Made by a program: the position numbers and the translations under genes
Notes under the pieces: generated by a model
The model's database searches: none
The model's input: only the letters and a program-made list of their open reading frames with translations
Told to the model about the DNA's origin: nothing
Assembly (NCBI GenBank): GCA_002030045.1
Contig: LQBI01000023.1
Span: forward strand, 1-5,638
Direction: 5' to 3'
DNA length: 5,638 nt
Origin: Candidatus Aegiribacteria sp. MLS_C
GTDB taxonomy: Bacteria > Fermentibacterota > Fermentibacteria > Fermentibacterales > JCC-6
Shown here: positions 1-5,636 of the stretch, in pieces
Layout: the number at the start of each line of letters is the position of its first letter
Position numbering within the stretch: the stretch's first letter is position 1

Positions 1-4
1 AGGT

Positions 5-205
5 ATGAAAGAGATCAAGGTCTACCTACCGGAGGACATGCTGGCGGCCGTTGACGACTGCGCGGCGGACCAGACCCGGGACCGGTCAAACCTTATCAGG
101 CACGCGCTGAAGGGCTACCTGTCGAGATATGGGTACAAAACACCTGAGACCGTAGAAAACCCGTTGCATGTACATGCACGGGGGTCTGAGGGGAAAAATC
201 AATGA
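5..205 (+). CDS. Ribbon-helix-helix (CopG/Arc-type) DNA-binding protein, 66 aa
   Basis: Probably a small dimeric transcriptional repressor. Residues 2-8 (KEIKVYL) form the alternating N-terminal strand, followed by helix one at about 10-22 and helix two at about 27-42, beginning with the DRSNLIRHAL segment typical of the family. The strand would enter the major groove as part of a two-stranded sheet in the dimer. Residues 44-66 look like a disordered tail. Only four bases precede the ATG, so the ribosome binding site is not visible at this edge, but the window's last bases carry a perfect one (see 5631-5636). Its TGA overlaps the next ATG as ATGA. A palindrome with TGCA ends lies inside its 3' end and could be its operator. 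Autoregulation is an inference from how CopG-like proteins usually work. An antitoxin role is possible, but the following small genes do not look like known toxins. Confidence 0.75.
   Translation: MKEIKVYLPEDMLAAVDDCAADQTRDRSNLIRHALKGYLSRYGYKTPETVENPLHVHARGSEGKNQ
165..178. promoter_or_regulatory. 14-bp perfect palindrome with TGCA ends, candidate RHH operator
   Basis: The sequence TGCATGTACATGCA is a perfect palindrome lying inside the 3' end of the ribbon-helix-helix gene. From memory, plasmid CopG recognises paired TGCA boxes a few base pairs apart, and here the two TGCA boxes are six apart. CCGT at 161-164 and ACGG at 178-181 give an alternative flanking pairing, so at RNA level it could also form a small hairpin. 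Operator function is inferred from the neighbouring gene. The position inside the coding sequence and ahead of the next genes is unusual for a promoter operator. Confidence 0.35.
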
Positions 206-297
206 TATTTGGGGAGGAGAACACTGTGGAAGAAAAAACTGGACAGACGAGAGTGAGGATCGCGTACAAGATCAGCGAAGGAGCGGAGATCGCATGA
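202..297 (+). CDS. 31-aa small hypothetical protein, translationally coupled
   Basis: This short frame reads MIFGEENTVEEK, then a basic stretch (TRVRIAYK) and ends in GAEIA. The main argument for it is position: its ATG overlaps the TGA of the repressor gene as ATGA at 202-205, and its own TGA overlaps the next ATG as ATGA at 294-297, so it bridges two genes with no spare base. A GAGGGG ribosome binding site lies at 188-193, eight bases before the ATG. A stronger one (GGGGAGGAG, 211-219) precedes an in-frame GTG at 226, which would give a 23-residue form. No family is recognised. It could be a coupling leader peptide rather than a functional protein. Confidence 0.5.
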   Translation: MIFGEENTVEEKTGQTRVRIAYKISEGAEIA

Positions 298-413
298 ACG
301 CACTACTCGGGGGCCTGGTAGCTTTCATTCTGATGGCTATTCCTTTTGCGCTTTTCATGGCCGGAGTGTTCGCCATGATCGAGAAAGACAGGGATCGGAA
401 GAATGGCAGATAA
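294..413 (+). CDS. 39-aa single-span membrane protein, unknown function
   Basis: After a short N-terminus, residues 4-29 form one uninterrupted hydrophobic helix rich in Leu, Ile, Phe, Ala and Gly, followed by a highly charged tail (EKDRDRKNGR) that by the positive-inside rule should lie in the cytoplasm. An AAGGAG at 278-283 stands ten bases before the ATG, and the ATG overlaps the preceding stop as ATGA, so this start is preferred to an upstream in-frame ATG at 168 that would overlap the repressor gene. Its last 11 bases overlap the nuclease gene. Small one-helix proteins are common in phage operons, but nothing identifies this one as a holin, spanin or toxin. Confidence 0.55.
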   Translation: MNALLGGLVAFILMAIPFALFMAGVFAMIEKDRDRKNGR

Positions 414-744
414 AGCATGGAAGCAGTTCGAGCGCCGGGTCTCCGAGTTCTTCGGGGGACGGAGGAATCCGCTCTCCGGGGGAAACGGTAAACACACCCG
501 GGCCGATGTCATCCACCCCACGCTCTTCGTCGAGTGCAAACAGCGCAAGGCTCACTCGGTATTGAGGACATGGGACGAAGCGGCGGATCAGGCGAAAGCG
601 GAAGGGAAAATCCCCGTCGTTGCCTTGAGCGAGAAGGGACGACCGGGGTTCTGGATACTTTGCAAACAGACGGACTTTTTAGCGATAGCGCTGGAAATGT
701 CGGTGAAACATCCGACGGAGGGGAACGATCCCGAAACGGAATAA
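403..744 (+). CDS. PD-(D/E)XK nuclease, Holliday-junction-resolvase-like, 113 aa
   Basis: Likely a metal-dependent endonuclease acting on branched or damaged DNA. The core motifs are visible in order: E10 in the first helix (KQFERRVSEFF), a Gly/Ser-rich turn with basic residues at 18-33 (GGRRNPLSGG), D35 in RADVI, and E44-C-K46 in VECKQRK. The order E, SGG, D, ExK matches small archaeal Hjc-type and phage resolvases. Residues 70-88 (IPVVALSEKG to FWIL) form the later core strands and turn. The spacing D35 to E44 is short compared with Hjc, suggesting a tight hairpin. The length of about 110 residues fits a minimal nuclease domain with no separate DNA-binding domain. The gene starts inside the membrane-protein gene (11-base overlap) with only a weak purine-rich ribosome binding site, so translation is probably coupled. 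A structure-specific resolvase role is inferred from motifs and neighbours; a restriction-type or repair nuclease is the alternative. Confidence 0.75.
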   Translation: MADKAWKQFERRVSEFFGGRRNPLSGGNGKHTRADVIHPTLFVECKQRKAHSVLRTWDEAADQAKAEGKIPVVALSEKGRPGFWILCKQTDFLAIALEMSVKHPTEGNDPETE

Positions 745-804
745 TTGACGGACGAGGGGGTGCCGGGCTGGGTAGACGGCTCGGTGCCTCCTCCGGGCAC
801 CTTT

Positions 805-865
805 GGCCGGGAGGGTCTACCAGGGGGGTTTACCTCCTTTACCTCCTGCCTCCCGGCCTTTTTTT
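805..865 (+). terminator. Intrinsic terminator inside the operon
   Basis: GGCCGGGAGG at 805-814 is the exact reverse complement of CCTCCCGGCC at 849-858, and seven T residues follow directly at 859-865. The 34-base loop holds an inner stem, AGGGGG against CCTCCT. This is a strong bacterial-type terminator just 15 bases before the start of the next gene, so it either ends transcription of the small-gene cluster or acts as an attenuator that must be overcome to express the genes at 881-5271. Confidence 0.8.
829..846 (+). repeat. Tandem 9-bp repeat TTTACCTCC, two copies
   Basis: Two identical adjacent copies of TTTACCTCC occupy the terminator loop, at 829-837 and 838-846. Each contains CCTCC, and a third CCTCC follows at 849-853. 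All three are complementary to the GGAGG ribosome binding site at 872-876, so they could be alternative sequestering partners. Chance repetition in a pyrimidine-rich loop cannot be excluded. Confidence 0.6.
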
Positions 866-880
866 CTACCCGGAGGGGAG

Positions 881-1870
881 ATGGAAAACGGAAAAGCATT
901 ACAGGTCATAGACAGATACGGGAAGACCGGCCTTGTCTATGCCAGAAAAGAAGAGATCGAGGCGGTGAGCGAGCAGTACGAGTCCATCGTGACTGTGCTG
1001 GAGCTTGGCCCCGATGAGTTCATTCACGTGGGCGGGGGGAATTACTACCCGCTCAAGAGTGCCACAAACAAGATCAGCGACGCCTCAGGCGTATCGTTCA
1101 CGGAGAACTGCGGCACCCGGGAAGAGGGGAACTTTCAGACCGTCGAGGTCGTCAAGAAAGAAGGAATCCTCCAGGTTACCGGAGACTATGCCGTCATCGG
1201 ATGGGCGCGGGGCTATCGGCTGAAACCGGACGGCACCAGGCGCATGTCATTAGTCTGCGAGTATGCGTTCAACGTAGTCGATCGGTGCAACATGGACATC
1301 CTCAACGATAAGAAAGATCGGTATACCACGGTAGCCGACATCAGGCGGCACCTGTTGGAGCTCAAGAAATTCGCAACACAGAGAGCATCTACCGGCGCCG
1401 AACTGCGGGTAGTCCGTGAGCTGGTCGGCATGCCCACCGCTTTCAAGGAATCCGACACGAAGAAGCCTATCGTCCTCTCACAGACGGTAGAGAGTACCAA
1501 GTTCAAGGTCGGGATAGCCCGGGAGATCATGAAGACCCCGGACGGCCGTCAGGCGGTTGTCAACGCCCTCTTCGGGACGACTACAGCCCTCTATGGTCCT
1601 CAGGGACAAGTGAGCGCTCCTGTGGACGTCACACCCTCACCACAGGCCATAGAAGCCCCGGAGGAAGAACCGGATATCTTTGCGGAACCCGAAACGGACG
1701 TCATCGCCGATCTCAAGGCTAAGCTGGAGGAATGGCTGTCCTCCGATGCAGTACAGAACCCCAAGAACCGGGAAGGGATTCAGGCACTCATCGACAACGA
1801 GGATGCCACAGAAGACGAGATCCGGCGGGTACTTGAGCACCTGGCGAAAACGTTAGGCGGTGCGGCATGA
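881..1870 (+). CDS. Hypothetical protein, candidate single-strand annealing/recombination protein, 329 aa
   Basis: The ATG at 881 is chosen because GGAGG (872-876) stands just before it. The frame stays open upstream to a TTG at 803, but that codon lies in the terminator stem. No family is firmly recognised. Residues 50-71 contain GGGNYYPLKSATNKISDASG, a pattern I associate with phage recombination-type proteins. Residues 98-140 are strand-rich (VTGDYAVIGWARGYRL, then MSLVCEYAF), and 163-188 form a helix ending ELVGMPTAF, recalling the alanine/arginine-rich helix of some annealing proteins. Residues 258-272 are an acidic linker (EEEPDIFAEPE), followed by a mostly helical C-terminus. An ordered core with an acidic linker and small C-terminal domain fits a DNA-binding protein that docks on partners. 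Its stop overlaps the Mre11-Rad50 start as ATGA, so the two are translationally coupled. The pairing of an annealing protein with an SbcCD-type nuclease is common in phages, but the assignment is inference and could be wrong. Confidence 0.45.
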   Translation: MENGKALQVIDRYGKTGLVYARKEEIEAVSEQYESIVTVLELGPDEFIHVGGGNYYPLKSATNKISDASGVSFTENCGTREEGNFQTVEVVKKEGILQVTGDYAVIGWARGYRLKPDGTRRMSLVCEYAFNVVDRCNMDILNDKKDRYTTVADIRRHLLELKKFATQRASTGAELRVVRELVGMPTAFKESDTKKPIVLSQTVESTKFKVGIAREIMKTPDGRQAVVNALFGTTTALYGPQGQVSAPVDVTPSPQAIEAPEEEPDIFAEPETDVIADLKAKLEEWLSSDAVQNPKNREGIQALIDNEDATEDEIRRVLEHLAKTLGGAA

Positions 1871-4800
1871 AGATCATAAGCACAGCAGACCTGCACTACG
1901 ACAGGGACAGACAGGCGGAGTTTTTTGCCTCCGCCAATGCACTGCTTGACGCGGCGAAATTCCACACCCCGGATCTGATCACCATCGCCGGGGACATCTT
2001 CGACAGGGCAACGAATAACACCCGGTCATCGGGATTCCCCGAGTTGATCGAATGGTTCCGGGATCTTGCGAGCATCGCCCCGGTGGCCGTTATATACGGC
2101 ACGCCTACCCATGACATACCCGGGAGCCTGGACTTCCTCGAACGGATCGAGGCGAGACATGACATCGTTATCTGCCGGCCGAATCAGACATTTGTGCTGG
2201 ACGATGATAATGTCGTCACACCTTTTGAGGCGGAGAATCCCCGCCTCCTCATCCTCGGCATCCCCGAAGTATCGAAAGGCTGGCTACTGGCGAACAAAGA
2301 CGACCTCAGTGGAGACACCACCGAGGCCGTCAAGGGGGCAATGAGATCGTACCTGCTGGGCCTGGCAGCTATCAGACAGGAGTTCTCAAGCATTCCCTGC
2401 GTCGTACTCTACCACGGAGCAATCCGGGGGGCAAGGCTGTCGGACACTCAGACACTCCCACCCGGCGGTATCGAGGTTGGAATAGATGACCTTGCCCAGA
2501 TCGGGGCGGATTACTACTCCTGCGGACACATCCACATGCGGCAGGACCTTCCCGGTCTACCCGGACGGTATGAGGGATCGATCTATCCCAAGACATGGGG
2601 CGAGCTGGAGCAGAAGGCTTTCTCCGTCGTCGAGTTCGGCGGAGATCAGGAGGCGGTCAACTATCCCCACCCGCCACGGAAAAAGATGTCCGTTAAAATC
2701 GGTGACGAAATATCGGAAGAAGACGTGGCCGGGTATCAGGTATGGGTAGAAAAGACAGTACCGGCGGGAACACCCGTCGATACGGGAACCGCCCTTGAGT
2801 ATCTGTATAAGCTCGGAGCCCTTTCCGGCTCCCGGTATACCACCAGGACAACCCACGACGAGACCACCCGGGCGAAAGAGATAACCGAGGCCACCTCTAC
2901 CTACGGCAAGGTACGGGTGTGGGCCGAGAATACCGGCGTCGCTATCCCGGCGGATACGGAAGAGAAGATCCACGCCCTCGATGCTGAGAGCGAGCGGAAA
3001 GGACTCCTCCATCAGCCGAGGCGGTGGAGACTGGACCGGCTGGAACTCCGGGGTGCTATCGGGCTGTGGAAGGGGCAGAAGAAGGAAGAGGTCGTCATCG
3101 ACTTCGAGAACCTCGACCCGGGAACGATAGCCCTTCTCGGTGACAACGGAGCCGGTAAGTCAACTATCGTCAAGAACTGCAACCCCTACCCGGAACCTAT
3201 TGGCGGGGAACGGAAGTACCAGGACCTCTTCTATCTGCGCGATTCATACTCGGCTACCTACTGGACGGATATGGTCTCGGGACTCAAGTACAAAGCCATC
3301 AAGCAGATTGACGGGAAGAATTCCAGCGGTAAAGCGGAGTTTTTCCTCTACCGGCTGAACGGGGACGGCTGGGAACCCTACGACGAAGAGGCAACCAGTG
3401 GACGGAAAGCCGGGTATGAAGCGGCGGTGATGGAGCTCTTCGGCACTCCCGAGATATTCACCCGGAGCGCCTACATCGCACAGGGCGGGGCGGATATGCC
3501 GAACACCCCGAAGGGCCGGAAAGAATTCTTCAACGAGCTCCTGGGCAACGAGTACCTCGAAGTCATGAGCCAGAGCGCCAAGAGCAGGGCGGACGGGATC
3601 GAGAGAGAGATCGACTCTACCACCGGCAGGATCGAGGGGCTCAGGTATGGGCTGGATCAGGATGGGGTACTCCTGACCACCAAGACAGCCAAGACCATCG
3701 AGATGGAAGAGGAGAAGGCAACACTCCGGGGGCTGGAAGAATCCGGCAAACTGGCAAAGGAACAACTCGAAACACTCAAAAAGGAGCAGCAGGAAAATGA
3801 ATCAATTCGACACCAGATCAGAACACTGGAAGGAACTATCTCGGATACTCGGAATCAAATCGCTGGACTGGAAAAGCAGATTGTTTCTTTTAAGGAGACA
3901 TTGCAGGGAATACCGGCTGCAGAGAAGGCTCTCGCGGATGATGAGGAAAGAAGAGCGGAACTGGAACGGGCGCAAAGTGATAAGGCTGCCCTTGAAGCTC
4001 GGAACCTCGAAGCTAGAGAGAGACATGCTCAAGCTCTGGAAGCAGTACGACTGAAGAGGGCGGAAGCCCGGGAAGCATACGATGAAGCCGATGCCAGGGT
4101 AAAAAGCATCGATCTGGATATAAAAGCTCTGGAGAGTGAGAAGTCGGCGCTGGAGCAGAAAAAGACTGTCATCGATACACCATGTCCTAAGTGTGGATAC
4201 CTTGCGCCGAATGTGGCGGCTCAGCTGCTATACATAGACGAGCGGCTCGAAGAGATAGTGGGAGACCTTTCCCATGCTCACGAAGAGATGAGCATGGCAT
4301 TAACGGAAAAAGCCGCCACCTCGGAAGAACTCGAGGCCATCATAGACCCGGAACCGCCGGAGTATGAGACCTACATCATGCCGGAGATTGAAGCCTTGAG
4401 CCCCGAGCAGAGGCATGCGTTACAAAACAAGATCGAAGCCGGTAGGAATGCAACGGCACAGATCGACGCCAAGGAAGAACAGATCCGGCAGCTCAAGGAA
4501 AAGCTCAACACCACCCGGGGAGACCTCGAAGCGGCGAAAGCTCAAGAGGACGTATTCATTGACGGAAAAGTCAAGGAAGCGGAGAAGGAATACGAAGCCC
4601 TGCGGGAAAGTTATTCGTCATGCTCCGGATCGATCAAAGCCCTGGAAGCAGAGATCACCGGCCTTGAAAAGCAACTGGCGGACATCGAGAAACGCCGGGA
4701 AGAAATCAAGCGGCTTGAGGATGAGATCGGCACGAAGCGGACCGACCTCGATACCTGGCGCTTTATCCAGAAGGCTCTCGGGCGGGACGGGGTCCAGGCC

Positions 4801-5271
4801 CTTGAGCTGGATGCCCTTGCTCCCTCTATCGCCGAGGTGGCGAACAGGCTCCTCCAGCGGGCTTACGGTCCACGGTTTGAGATAGAGTTCCGCACAACCC
4901 GGGACGCGGGGACAGGCAAGAACCGTCACCAGGTGGAGGACTTCGAGATCTACGTCCACGACCACGAAGAAGCCGAGCCGTCCCTCCAGGTGCAGACCCT
5001 CGGGACGATGAGCGGCGGCGAACGGGTGTGGATCATGAAAGCCCTGTGTGATGCCTTCGGGATCGTCAGGGAAAAGAATACTGGCCTGCAGTACATGACC
5101 ACCTTTCAGGACGAAGCAGACGGGGCCTTGAGCCCTGAGAAAAAGCACCTCTACCTCCAGATGGTCGAGGCGGCTCATGCGGAAAGTGGACGGCATCATA
5201 CCGTCTACATCACCCACGACAGCGGGATACAGGATGCGATCCCGCAGCAGATCAAGGTAAGTGAGCTTTAA
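1867..5271 (+). CDS. Fused Mre11/SbcD nuclease - Rad50/SbcC ATPase, 1134 aa
   Basis: One chain carries both halves of the DNA double-strand-end processing complex. The Mre11/SbcD phosphodiesterase occupies about 1-255: motif I D8-L-H10, motif II G42-D43, motif III as GTPTHD (78-83) with H82, motif IV H183, motif V GHIH (220-223). A cap/linker region follows to about 385. The Rad50/SbcC part has Walker A GDNGAGKST (425-433), Q-loop Q539, a coiled coil at about 565-770, zinc hook CPKC (773-776), the return coil at about 785-960, signature SGGE (1049-1052), Walker B D1082-E1083 and H-loop H1117. The C-terminus (IPQQIKVSEL) looks complete. No methionine lies between residues 274 and 469, so no obvious second start exists for a separate Rad50. 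The chain is shorter than E. coli SbcD plus SbcC together, mainly through shorter coils. The expected role is ATP-dependent opening and nucleolytic trimming of DNA ends and hairpins, in the cytoplasm. The gene starts at an ATGA overlap. Confidence 0.92.
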   Translation: MKIISTADLHYDRDRQAEFFASANALLDAAKFHTPDLITIAGDIFDRATNNTRSSGFPELIEWFRDLASIAPVAVIYGTPTHDIPGSLDFLERIEARHDIVICRPNQTFVLDDDNVVTPFEAENPRLLILGIPEVSKGWLLANKDDLSGDTTEAVKGAMRSYLLGLAAIRQEFSSIPCVVLYHGAIRGARLSDTQTLPPGGIEVGIDDLAQIGADYYSCGHIHMRQDLPGLPGRYEGSIYPKTWGELEQKAFSVVEFGGDQEAVNYPHPPRKKMSVKIGDEISEEDVAGYQVWVEKTVPAGTPVDTGTALEYLYKLGALSGSRYTTRTTHDETTRAKEITEATSTYGKVRVWAENTGVAIPADTEEKIHALDAESERKGLLHQPRRWRLDRLELRGAIGLWKGQKKEEVVIDFENLDPGTIALLGDNGAGKSTIVKNCNPYPEPIGGERKYQDLFYLRDSYSATYWTDMVSGLKYKAIKQIDGKNSSGKAEFFLYRLNGDGWEPYDEEATSGRKAGYEAAVMELFGTPEIFTRSAYIAQGGADMPNTPKGRKEFFNELLGNEYLEVMSQSAKSRADGIEREIDSTTGRIEGLRYGLDQDGVLLTTKTAKTIEMEEEKATLRGLEESGKLAKEQLETLKKEQQENESIRHQIRTLEGTISDTRNQIAGLEKQIVSFKETLQGIPAAEKALADDEERRAELERAQSDKAALEARNLEARERHAQALEAVRLKRAEAREAYDEADARVKSIDLDIKALESEKSALEQKKTVIDTPCPKCGYLAPNVAAQLLYIDERLEEIVGDLSHAHEEMSMALTEKAATSEELEAIIDPEPPEYETYIMPEIEALSPEQRHALQNKIEAGRNATAQIDAKEEQIRQLKEKLNTTRGDLEAAKAQEDVFIDGKVKEAEKEYEALRESYSSCSGSIKALEAEITGLEKQLADIEKRREEIKRLEDEIGTKRTDLDTWRFIQKALGRDGVQALELDALAPSIAEVANRLLQRAYGPRFEIEFRTTRDAGTGKNRHQVEDFEIYVHDHEEAEPSLQVQTLGTMSGGERVWIMKALCDAFGIVREKNTGLQYMTTFQDEADGALSPEKKHLYLQMVEAAHAESGRHHTVYITHDSGIQDAIPQQIKVSEL

Positions 5272-5630
5272 GAAAGTATGACAGTCGGGAAAGACCGGCA
5301 ACCAGTGAGGCCGCAAGGGCGGCAATTATCGTGGACAGCATGGTGGGCGCACGGTAAACCCCTCCGGGTCAACGCCGGACACTGGTTTGAAGGCACACAA
5401 AGGCGGATGAACTAAAGCCGTATCGGAAAGCCTTAATTGCCTGCTTCAGCACGGAACAAAAACCGGCAGGCTTATAGAGCTGATACCGAGCTACCGGGGA
5501 ATCAGGTGGCAATTGTGGTAGGACATGAACAGAGATGAGTCCAAAGGATAATGAACACGGCTTATCACATCGACGGGATTGAGCCTTGAAAGGATCGGGC
5601 CACGTTAAATCACCGGTCCCATTATTTTTA
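5272..5630 (+). ncRNA. Candidate structured RNA region; possibly group II intron 5' domain
   Basis: About 360 bases without a convincing gene contain many complementary segments: 5300-5307 with 5380-5387 (8 bp, AACCAGTG/CACTGGTT); 5310-5314 with 5319-5323 (four-base loop); 5358-5361 with 5366-5369; 5420-5426 with 5480-5486, enclosing 5439-5444 with 5466-5471 and 5452-5454 with 5463-5465; 5491-5495 with 5517-5521; 5547-5551 with 5562-5566. The 5295-5299/5374-5378 pairing conflicts with the first helix, so alternative folds exist. The overall look (GAAA-type turns, GACAGCATGGTG, GGATGAACTAAAGCCG) reminds me of domain I of group II introns, but the canonical GUGYG 5' end is not seen, no domain V is seen and no reverse transcriptase lies in the window. 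A long operon leader or a new RNA class remains possible. Confidence 0.4.
5597..5629 (+). terminator. Weak terminator-like hairpin
   Basis: GGG at 5597-5599 and CC at 5600-5601 pair with CCC at 5618-5620 and GG at 5615-5616, leaving one bulged T, and are followed by ATTATTTTT. The stem is only five pairs with a 13-base loop, so it is far weaker than the one at 805-865. It could end the large operon or be part of the structured RNA. Confidence 0.3.
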
Positions 5631-5636
5631 AGGAGG
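5631..5636 (+). promoter_or_regulatory. Consensus ribosome binding site at the window end
   Basis: AGGAGG, preceded by an A-rich lead, ends two bases before the window edge, so a start codon should follow within a few bases. No start is visible inside the window. If the window is circular, the first gene's ATG at position 5 follows after six bases, an ideal spacing. Otherwise it serves an unseen downstream gene. Confidence 0.65.

Larger units (their letters stand above)
783..878 (+). promoter_or_regulatory. Leader with mutually exclusive hairpin and RBS-sequestering helix
   Basis: GGTGCC at 783-788 pairs with GGCACC at 796-801 around a seven-base loop. The 3' part of this hairpin is also complementary to the ribosome binding site of the next gene: CTCCTCCGGG at 788-797 can pair with CCCGGAGGGG at 869-878, nine Watson-Crick pairs plus one G-U. 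The long-range helix encloses the terminator stem at 805-858 without clashing with it, whereas it cannot coexist with the 783-801 hairpin. A second GGTGCC at 759-764 can compete for 796-801. In one fold the GGAGG at 872-876 is buried; in the other it is free. What would drive the switch (protein, ligand or another RNA) is not visible. It lies between the nuclease gene and the large recombination genes, so it could tune those two separately. Confidence 0.5.

Noticed and set aside
745-777. TTGACG at 745-750 as a promoter -35 box for the downstream genes.
   Set aside because: No acceptable -10 box is found at 16-18 bases spacing; the region there is GC-rich.
803-880. A 26-codon N-terminal extension of the 881 gene starting at TTG.
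   Set aside because: The TTG falls within the terminator stem, has no ribosome binding site, and the strong GGAGG lies directly before the ATG at 881.
4618-5325. A long minus-strand open frame opposite the Rad50 C-terminus.
   Set aside because: It mirrors a clearly conserved plus-strand coding region, and its translation shows no recognisable domain.
5278-5415. 45-residue open frame after the Mre11-Rad50 gene (starts MTVGKDRQPV, ends TQRRMN).
   Set aside because: It has no ribosome binding site, unusual Trp/Arg-rich composition, and it runs across the paired segments of the candidate RNA, so it is more likely non-coding.
5521-5542. GGAC and GTCC around a purine-rich segment suggested the P7 region of a group I intron.
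   Set aside because: Only 14 bases separate the strands, too few for the P3/P8 helices, and the conserved guanosine-binding-site segments were not found.
5568-5580. The stretch TCGACGGGATT resembles the conserved 5' region of tmRNA.
   Set aside because: The expected acceptor sequence is missing, only about 60 bases remain in the window, and the similarity is limited to this short string.
5525-5589. Two tiny frames of 8 and 12 codons joined by TAATG at 5549-5553.
   Set aside because: They are too short and lie in the structured region; the overlap is probably chance.
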